A stretch of 64,000 nt of DNA from Nodosilinea sp. WJT8-NPBG4. Lineage in GTDB: Bacteria > Cyanobacteriota > Cyanobacteriia > Phormidesmidales > Phormidesmidaceae. The stretch covers positions 1-64,000 of the forward strand of contig JAHHHQ010000053.1 of NCBI GenBank assembly GCA_019359285.1. The letters run 5' to 3'. The notes below the pieces were generated by a model that was not told the DNA's origin, did no database searches, and worked only from the letters and a program-made list of their open reading frames with translations. Shown piece after piece: positions 56,988 through 64,000 of the stretch. Made by a program: the position numbers and the translations under genes. The first letter of the stretch is position 1. Every line of letters begins with the position of its first letter.

Positions 56988-58856
56988 TCATTGGCCCACG
57001 ACAAACTCATCAAACTTCACTACCGCTGAGTTCGGCTCCCGAGTGTCGAAGTAATAGCTGCTGATGGTGCCGGTACCCGTGTCAAACACGCTAAAGGCGG
57101 TGATGTCGTTGCTGGCCAAGTAGGGCAGTGGCTGGCCGCTGTCGTCTTGCAAGGGAGCGATCGTAGGCACTACGGGTTCTAGACCGTTGGGGTCACCCTG
57201 AGCTATGTAGTCGCTGGGGGAATAGGTCACCGCTGAACCTGCTATGGTCTCGGGGGGGACAGGGCGAGATTTATCTTTCCAGAACGCGCCGTAGGAATTG
57301 CCTACGTTAGAGGTCTCGAGGTAGTAGGTGCCCTGGGGCGACACAAAGCGGTTCCATAGGTGTGAGTGGCCGTAGAAGACTAGGTCTACCTCGGCCTGCT
57401 CCAGCAGGGGCACCAGATCGCGGGCGATGTAGTCGCCGTCGCGGGGGTACTCATAGCGCACAGCGGTGAGGCGGCCAGAACTGTCGCGATCGTAGCGGCG
57501 CACCGGGTTGGTGAAGGCGGGCACAACGTTGTCGCCCAGAGTGTGGGGCGGGTGGTGCAGCATCACCACCTTGTACTTCGCCTGACGAAAGGTCTCGCTG
57601 GCCAATTCCTGCTCCAGCCACTGATACTGCAAGCTCCCCCGCTCAATGGGTTCAAAAATGTGTTGGCCGTGGCCCCAATTCTGCGGCGTGCCCAGGTCTG
57701 CCTCGCGCTCTTGGTAGCGGCCTCGTGTGGTGGCATCAAGGTTGTAAGGCCGCCAGATCTGCGTGACGTAGAGCGACACCAGGCGAACGTCGCCAAAGGT
57801 GGTGGCATAGTAGCGGCTAGTGGTTTGGGAGCGATCGCCGTTAGGCACCTGGGTGACCGGCAGGCTAAATAGGGCTTCGTAGGTATCGCTGTTAAAGGAA
57901 TTGTCAGTAATCCACTGGTGGCGCAGGGCAGAGTCGCCAGCGGGGTTAAACAGATCGGCATTGGCCTCGTACAGCTCCTCTGCGGCCGATCGCGGTATAG
58001 CCTGGTTAAACTGCTCTCCCAGAGGAGCCGCTGGGGCAAAGCGGCCCATCACCTCGTGGTTGCCCAAAATTGGAAACAGCGGCGCGTGTTGAATAATTTC
58101 GCCGCCCCGGTAGGTTACGGTACGGCCGTTGCGCTCTAGGTTGTAGCGAGTGTTGCCCTGTAAACAGGGGAAAAAGCCGGTGCCCCGGCTGTCGTCAAAC
58201 CACTCTGAAGCGCAATCGGGATTGTTGACCAGATCGCCCGCAAAAAACACCGCGTCTACTTGACCCAAAGTTTCTGCCACCTTTTGCAGGTTGGCGGCGA
58301 CCATAGGCATGTTTTGGTGATCGGAGGTGAGCAAAATCTTAGTGGGCTGGCCGGCTGCGGGGGCTCCAGCGAGGGTGAATGTGCGGCTTTCGACCACGGT
58401 GCCATCGGGTCCAGTGCTGGTTACCCGATAGGGCACCCGCTGCCCTGAGGGCAGCCCTGTGACTGCGGCCTCATGTCGCCAGATCGGCCGCGCTACGGTC
58501 TGCTGTAAATCCAAAAAGTCAGGGTGATCAAGCCGAGACTGACTGTCTTCTCGGGTACGGGCTAGCTGGGTGGTAATAGCCGGGGCCCGATTGGGTAAAT
58601 TAGCTTCGGGTGATTGACCGGGGGAACCCCACCGCACCTGGTGGTTTTGACCCTCAAACTCGGTAAACCACACCACTCGCACCGCACCAGGGGTAGGGTA
58701 CTGCAAAAATGGATCGGTCAAAAGTTGGGTGGTCACAGCACTGGCCTCAGGGGATGGAGCAGCAGATAACTGACGGGGCTCCAGAGCGATTAAAAGGATG
58801 GCTGTTATCACCAGCAGCAGGCCTGCCGTGAGTAGGGTCAAGTCTTTTCGCCGCAT
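56988..58856 (-). CDS. Secreted metallophosphoesterase, purple-acid-phosphatase-like
   Basis: Signal/TM MRRKDLTLLTAGLLLVITAILLIAL; AVFFAGDLVNNPDCASEWF, PILGNHEVMGRF, VMLHHPPHTLG, LVFYGHSHLWNRF. Confidence 0.88.
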   Translation of the reverse strand: MRRKDLTLLTAGLLLVITAILLIALEPRQLSAAPSPEASAVTTQLLTDPFLQYPTPGAVRVVWFTEFEGQNHQVRWGSPGQSPEANLPNRAPAITTQLARTREDSQSRLDHPDFLDLQQTVARPIWRHEAAVTGLPSGQRVPYRVTSTGPDGTVVESRTFTLAGAPAAGQPTKILLTSDHQNMPMVAANLQKVAETLGQVDAVFFAGDLVNNPDCASEWFDDSRGTGFFPCLQGNTRYNLERNGRTVTYRGGEIIQHAPLFPILGNHEVMGRFAPAAPLGEQFNQAIPRSAAEELYEANADLFNPAGDSALRHQWITDNSFNSDTYEALFSLPVTQVPNGDRSQTTSRYYATTFGDVRLVSLYVTQIWRPYNLDATTRGRYQEREADLGTPQNWGHGQHIFEPIERGSLQYQWLEQELASETFRQAKYKVVMLHHPPHTLGDNVVPAFTNPVRRYDRDSSGRLTAVRYEYPRDGDYIARDLVPLLEQAEVDLVFYGHSHLWNRFVSPQGTYYLETSNVGNSYGAFWKDKSRPVPPETIAGSAVTYSPSDYIAQGDPNGLEPVVPTIAPLQDDSGQPLPYLASNDITAFSVFDTGTGTISSYYFDTREPNSAVVKFDEFVVGQ

Positions 58857-59017
58857 TGTTTTCAGCCTTTGTGGGTAGAGCCTCGACAGCCCTAGCGTAG
58901 CGGCAAATAACGACAATATAAAAACTGTCTGCCCACTGATAACACTCTCTAAAACATGTGTCACCTTTAAGAACGTCAAACGCTAACATTTACCAGCGCA
59001 AAACAACGGGCATGGGT

Positions 59018-59884
59018 ATGACATTTCCTTTCAAACTCAGGGTGGGTCAGCGCTCTCTCCGGTGGTCGGGGGGTGGATTGCTGGCGCTACTCTCCATTGG
59101 GCTGCACGGTGTGCTGCTGGCTTGGCCGATGCCCGAGTCTAGCCCAGAGGACCCAGAGAGTTTGCCGGAGAGCCTGCTCGAAATCCCCGCTCCGACTACG
59201 ACCGTAGGTGTGCTGCGGCTACCGACGGCCGTTAAGCCTGCCGAAACTGTTGCGGCCGCTCCAGCCCCTCAGTCGCCCCAAGCCCCAGCTTCCAAAGCAC
59301 CGCCTGTCGTCCGCTCCGCTCCGCCCGCTGCTCCACCTCCAGCCCCCTCGCCAAATCGAGTTGAGCCGGTAGAGGCTAAGCCGCCTGCCCCCCCTACGGA
59401 TGTTGTTGACCTGGAGCCGGTGCCCGCAGAGCTACCGCCCGCGACTCTTGACGAGCGCCTGCGTGATTTAGGGCAGTACCAGTTTAATCAGCAGGCTAAG
59501 TCACTAGTTGCTGATGAGGTGGCCTTTCACACCGCTGTGGTGCCGGGGTGGTTGGAGACAGAAGGGCAAGGTTTAGGCGACAGCGAGATGCCCATGCTAG
59601 GGACCAAACTCGCCCCTTTGCAGGTCACCTATCCTCTGGCCAGCTGCCTGACGCCAGCCCCTGCTGAAGGGCTGGTTGGGGTGATTGTGAACACTGCGGG
59701 ACAACTGGTAAAAGAGCCAGTTTTGCTCGACAGCACAGGCTATACAGTGCTAGATGAGAAAGCACTAGAACTGGCCCTACAGCGCAGCTTTGACCCTCAA
59801 GCTGGAGGTAGCCCTCTCCCCAACCCTCGGGCCCATTGGCTGCCAGTGCAGGTGCAGTACGACGGCGCTAACTGTAGCTCTTAA
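59018..59884 (+). CDS. TonB-like protein (TM + Pro-rich + TonB C-terminal-like)
   Basis: LLALLSIGLHGVLLAWPMP; Pro/Ala-rich middle; GVIVNTAGQLVKEPVLLDSTGYTVLDEKALELALQRSFDPQ. Confidence 0.75.
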   Translation: MTFPFKLRVGQRSLRWSGGGLLALLSIGLHGVLLAWPMPESSPEDPESLPESLLEIPAPTTTVGVLRLPTAVKPAETVAAAPAPQSPQAPASKAPPVVRSAPPAAPPPAPSPNRVEPVEAKPPAPPTDVVDLEPVPAELPPATLDERLRDLGQYQFNQQAKSLVADEVAFHTAVVPGWLETEGQGLGDSEMPMLGTKLAPLQVTYPLASCLTPAPAEGLVGVIVNTAGQLVKEPVLLDSTGYTVLDEKALELALQRSFDPQAGGSPLPNPRAHWLPVQVQYDGANCSS

Positions 59885-59977
59885 GGTATTCTTAGCCTTC
59901 CTCCCCTTGGGTAGAGGCGTGGAAGAGCAACCCTTGTCATAGTGGCAGGTAAGTCGATTGCCACTACTGATTTCCCC

Positions 59978-60940
59978 ATGGCTCAAGCTATCTCCACATC
60001 TAGCAATTCTGTTCAGGCGTACCTGAAAGAAATTGGCCGCATCCCCCGCCTGACCCGCGACGAAGAGATTTCGCTGGGTAAGCACGTGCAGCAGCTGAAT
60101 CATCTCACTGATATATCGACCCAGCTGACGGATACCTTGGGCCGCGAGCCTTCAGAAGACGAGTGGGCCGCTGCTGCTCAGATATCGCTTGACGACTTGC
60201 ATCAGCAGATCGCTGCTGGAGAGGCAGCTCGTCGCCGCATGGTGGAAGCCAACCTGCGCCTAGTGGTTTCGATCGCCAAAAAGTACACCAAGCGCAACCT
60301 GGATCTGATGGATTTGGTGCAGGAAGGCACCATGGGCCTTCAGCGTGGAGTCGAAAAGTTTGACCCCACCAAGGGCTTTCGGTTCTCAACCTATGCTTAC
60401 TGGTGGATTCGCCAGGCAGTAACTCGGGCGATCGCAGAGAAGAGCCGCGCCATTCGCCTGCCTATCCACATTTTTGAGAAGCTGACCAAGATCAAGCGCG
60501 CCCAGCGTCATCTAGCTCAGGAACTGGGACGCACCGCCAACCTTGAAGAAGTGGCCAACTACCTCGATATGCCTCTGGTGCAGGTGCGTCAGTTCCTGTC
60601 GCAGTCGCAGCAGCCCATGTCGCTAAACGCTTTGGTGGGCGACAAAGGCGACACCGAGCTGGCCGACATGCTGGAGGATGAGCAGGGGCGATCGCCCGAA
60701 GAATACGCGGCTCAAAATAGCCTCAAGCAGGATATATTTCGCATCCTCGATCGCCTAACGCCGCAGCAGCGAGAGGTGCTGGTGCTGCGCTTTGGCCTCG
60801 GCACTGGAGAAGGGCTATCGCTCTCGAAGGTGGGTCAGCAACTTAACGTTAGCCGCGAACGAGTGCGCCAGATCGAGCGCGACGCAATTAAAAAACTGCG
60901 CTATGCCCGCCACGATTTGAAAGCGTACCTGGCTGGTTAG
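59978..60940 (+). CDS. RNA polymerase sigma factor, RpoD/SigA family (group 2-like)
   Basis: [124 protein letters not shown] 59942 possible alternative start. Confidence 0.94.
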   Translation: MAQAISTSSNSVQAYLKEIGRIPRLTRDEEISLGKHVQQLNHLTDISTQLTDTLGREPSEDEWAAAAQISLDDLHQQIAAGEAARRRMVEANLRLVVSIAKKYTKRNLDLMDLVQEGTMGLQRGVEKFDPTKGFRFSTYAYWWIRQAVTRAIAEKSRAIRLPIHIFEKLTKIKRAQRHLAQELGRTANLEEVANYLDMPLVQVRQFLSQSQQPMSLNALVGDKGDTELADMLEDEQGRSPEEYAAQNSLKQDIFRILDRLTPQQREVLVLRFGLGTGEGLSLSKVGQQLNVSRERVRQIERDAIKKLRYARHDLKAYLAG

Positions 60941-61165
60941 AAGCGAGTAACGCAATTGGCTAACAGATGGGCAAGGGGATAAGTCTCTTGCCCATTTTTG
61001 CGATCCTACGGCCTTGCCATCTCTCCGGCAACCACCAAATCGTTTGGGGTAAATATTTAAGAAATACTAACTTTGCGCCACTGCTCTTTTAGGGCTGATA
61101 CTTGCATCTTAAATAGGGGATTACTAGAGAACAACATTTTCTAGAAGCCGGAGCTGTTATCAGGT

Positions 61166-61750
61166 ATGCAATATCCCTTAGAGATTAATTTTAAGGTTTG
61201 GACGATTGCGCCTAAGATCACCGTTACAGATGCTAACGGCAAAGTTGTGTTCTTTGTTAAGCAAAAATTATTTAAATTAAAAGAAGCGATTGGCGTCTTT
61301 GCTGACGAAACCCAAACCAAAAGGCTTTACGACATTAAAGCCGATCGAATTATCGATTTTTCGGCTCGTTACAACTTTACAGATAGCAACGGCGCAGTGA
61401 TCGGGGGCCTGAAGCGGAAGGGCATGCGATCGCTGTGGAAAGCCCACTACGATGTTTTTGATAATGCCAGCAGTAACCTGCATATTCAAGAAGAAAATCC
61501 CTGGGTTAAAGTGCTTGATTCCCTGTTTCAAGAGGTGCCAATTTTAGGAGCCTTGAGTGGCTATGTGCTCAATCCTAAATATTTGGTAAAACGCAGTGAC
61601 GGCACTGTAGTCATGCGTCTCGAAAAGCAGCCATCGTTTTTGTCTCGAAAGTTTATCGTTAAGCCCATCGATCAGCTGTCGCCTCAAGAAGAAACCCAGG
61701 TACTGCTCAGCCTAATCATGATGATTTTGCTGGAACGGGCTCGCGGTTAA
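61166..61750 (+). CDS. LURP-one-related / Tubby-C2-like protein
   Basis: MQYPLEINFKVWTIAPKITVTDANGKVVFFVKQKLFKLKEAIGVFADETQTKRLYDIKADRIIDFSARYNFTDSNGAVIGGLKRKGMRSLWKAHYDVFD. Confidence 0.78.
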   Translation: MQYPLEINFKVWTIAPKITVTDANGKVVFFVKQKLFKLKEAIGVFADETQTKRLYDIKADRIIDFSARYNFTDSNGAVIGGLKRKGMRSLWKAHYDVFDNASSNLHIQEENPWVKVLDSLFQEVPILGALSGYVLNPKYLVKRSDGTVVMRLEKQPSFLSRKFIVKPIDQLSPQEETQVLLSLIMMILLERARG

Positions 61751-61847
61751 GGCTGTAGCCGTCAACGGATCTATTTACAGCTTTAAAGCTAGACCAGGCT
61801 GACTCGGGTTAGAGGGCATTTAAGAAGCCTCAGTCCCATGCTGATCT

Positions 61848-61876
61848 CCCTGTTCCCCTCACAAAGGGGAACAGGG
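61848..61876 (+). terminator. Probable terminator after the LURP-one-like gene
   Basis: CCCTGTTCCCCT-cacaa-AGGGGAACAGGG followed by GGGATTTTAACTTTT. Confidence 0.6.
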
Positions 61877-62094
61877 GGATTTTAACTTTTGTTATAAGAA
61901 CAGAACTTTTCAAACTTCTAGAAGCAATATCCATGCTTTGTAGGATTTTGCGATCGCTTCCCCAACGAATTGATGGCAATTCATATTTATCGAATTGCTG
62001 CGGAAGAGCTAGGATTTAGGGCTATACCATAGAAAGACTGGGCTGATAATGCCAGTAGCTTTGGTGTTTATTAGCCCTACTTTGCCCTAATCCA

Positions 62095-64000
62095 ATGGAT
62101 CTGTTTGACCACAGCCGCCAGGAGCAGATTGGCCGGGATGCCCCCCTGGCGGCACGGTTGCGGCCTAGAACACTAGACGAATTCATCGGCCAGGATGCTG
62201 TGGTGGGGCCGGGGCGACTGCTGCGCCGAGCAATTCAGGCCGACCAGCTGTCGTCGCTGATTTTTTTTGGGCCGCCGGGCACGGGCAAAACCACCCTGGC
62301 CCAGATCATTGCCAACACGACTAGTGCCCACTTCATTGCGCTGAATGCGGTGCTGGCGGGGGTGAAGGATATTCGCGAGGCGATCGCATCGGCCCAAGAC
62401 CTGCGCGGCCAGTACGGCAGGCGCACGATTCTGTTTATCGATGAAGTGCACCGCTTCAACAAGGCCCAGCAGGATGCGCTGTTGCCCTGGGTGGAAAACG
62501 GCACGGTGATTTTGATTGGGGCAACGACAGAGAACCCATACTTTGAGGTCAACAAGGCGCTGGTCAGCCGATCGCGCATTTTTCAGCTCAAACCGCTGGA
62601 GCCGGCAGATCTGTACCGAGTGGTGGAGCAGGCACTGGCGGACAAAGAACGGGGCTACGGCGATCGCCCCATTCAGCTTGAACCGGCTGCGATCGATCAC
62701 CTGGTGAATGTGGCCAACGGCGACGCCCGCGCCCTGCTCAACGCCCTGGAGCTAGCGGTCGAAACCACGCCCCCCGACGAGCAGGGCCAGATCCAAATCA
62801 CCCTGGATGTGGCGGAAGAATCGATTCAGCAGCGGGCGGTGCTCTACGACAAAGAAGGTGATGCTCACTTCGACACCATCAGCGCCTTTATCAAGAGCGT
62901 GCGCGGCTCCGACCCCGATGCTGCGCTCTATTGGCTGGCCCGCATGGTCTACGCCGGCGAAGACCCCCGCTTTATCTTTCGCCGCCTGGTGATTTTGGCC
63001 AGCGAAGACATTGGCTTGGGCGACCCCCACGCCGTGACGGTGGTGACCAGCTGCGCCGCCGCCTTTGACCGGGTAGGCATGCCCGAGGGCCGCTATCCCC
63101 TGGCCCAGGCAACGCTATATTTGGCTACCGCTCCCAAGTCCAACAGCACCATGGGCTTTTTTGATGCCCTATCCGCCATCGAACAGGAGCGCGAGCGCGA
63201 GGTGCCCAATCCCATGCGAGATGGCAATCGTGACAGCAAAGGCTTTGGCCATGGCAAAGGCTACCTGTACCCCCACGCCTACCGCGACCACTGGGTCGAG
63301 CAGCAGTATTTGCCCAGCGGGTTGCAGGGGCAGGTGTTTTACCAGCCGTCGGCTCAGGGCTACGAGGCTTCGATTCAGACGCAGGTGGCCCAGCGGCGCG
63401 AGGCCCAGTTGGCAGCGATGGTTGACGGTGGTGGTGCGTTGCCCGAAGCGCTCACCTACAGCCCCGACGACCCAGCCCGCGATCGCTGGCTACAGCGCAC
63501 CCTCAGCCAATCGGGCGAGCAGCTGGGGGCAGTGCGCGATCGCATCTTTGCCCTAGCCCTACCCCAGCGCCACCACCGCATTCTTGACCTCAACGCCCGC
63601 ACGGGGCTGCTCACCTGGGAGGCCCTGCGCCAGGTGACCGAGGGCGGCGTCTACGCCCGTGTACACACCGCCCAAGACCAGGCCGCTTTGGAAGAACAAG
63701 CGGCCCAGCTACCCGAGTTGATTCGTCCAGTGTTTGTGCATGCTGACTACGAAGCTCTGGCCGCTTACCTCGCAGCCCACACGCCAGGCGTTCGCTTTGA
63801 GCGCATTGTGGGCCGCAACGCCTTTGGGCAAGTGGTGAACCGAGACAGATTTATCGAGATTGTGCAGCACCTGCTGGCTCCCGATGGCGTGGTGGTACTG
63901 GCCGAAACCATTCCTCGCCACAGCCAACGCATTTCGGCCCTAGTGGATGTTACGGGCTTGAGCAAGGCCCTGGTCAAACGCTGGCACCAAGCCGAAGATG
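62095..64000 (+). CDS. rarA: RarA/MgsA-type AAA ATPase fused to a Rossmann/methyltransferase-like domain (3' truncated by window)
   Basis: ATG 62095: MDLFDHSRQEQIGRDAPLAARLRPRTLDEFIGQDAVVGPGRLLRRAIQADQLSSLIFFGPPGTGKTTLAQIIAN...ILFIDEVHRFNKAQQDALLPWVE; after about aa 470 HHRILDLNARTGLLTWEALRQV...; open to the window end, so absent from the supplied ORF list. Confidence 0.9.
   Translation, partial: MDLFDHSRQEQIGRDAPLAARLRPRTLDEFIGQDAVVGPGRLLRRAIQADQLSSLIFFGPPGTGKTTLAQIIANTTSAHFIALNAVLAGVKDIREAIASAQDLRGQYGRRTILFIDEVHRFNKAQQDALLPWVENGTVILIGATTENPYFEVNKALVSRSRIFQLKPLEPADLYRVVEQALADKERGYGDRPIQLEPAAIDHLVNVANGDARALLNALELAVETTPPDEQGQIQITLDVAEESIQQRAVLYDKEGDAHFDTISAFIKSVRGSDPDAALYWLARMVYAGEDPRFIFRRLVILASEDIGLGDPHAVTVVTSCAAAFDRVGMPEGRYPLAQATLYLATAPKSNSTMGFFDALSAIEQEREREVPNPMRDGNRDSKGFGHGKGYLYPHAYRDHWVEQQYLPSGLQGQVFYQPSAQGYEASIQTQVAQRREAQLAAMVDGGGALPEALTYSPDDPARDRWLQRTLSQSGEQLGAVRDRIFALALPQRHHRILDLNARTGLLTWEALRQVTEGGVYARVHTAQDQAALEEQAAQLPELIRPVFVHADYEALAAYLAAHTPGVRFERIVGRNAFGQVVNRDRFIEIVQHLLAPDGVVVLAETIPRHSQRISALVDVTGLSKALVKRWHQAED

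Overview
This is a 64 kb chromosomal window from a cyanobacterium. The evidence is a psbD-psbC operon, ycf4, glnB with an NtcA-type box, and very frequent HIP1 (GCGATCGC) octamers. Most of it is core metabolism: agrE/argZ-type arginine dihydrolase, a pncB-nadD-nrtR-...-nadE NAD cluster, tex, ilvC, gshB, malQ, mraY, folC, a group-2 sigma factor, and rarA running off the right edge. The accessory content with possible conflict or defence roles consists of: an AT-rich, HIP1-free Abi-alpha/DUF4393-like gene; an Apaf-1-like STAND NTPase with about 14 WD repeats; an orphan beta-class DNA methyltransferase inserted in the NAD cluster; an XRE regulator convergent with a zinc-ribbon + HsdR_N-type nuclease gene; and a second small PD-(D/E)XK-like gene. 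Degraded loci include an IS630 transposase remnant next to a glnQ-like ABC ATPase pseudogene, and a DUF3253 gene with an apparent 1-nt frameshift in an A-tract. Several perfect palindromes and a purine-rich intergenic repeat family are also visible. No tRNA, rRNA or CRISPR array was identified. All family calls come from motif recognition without database searches.
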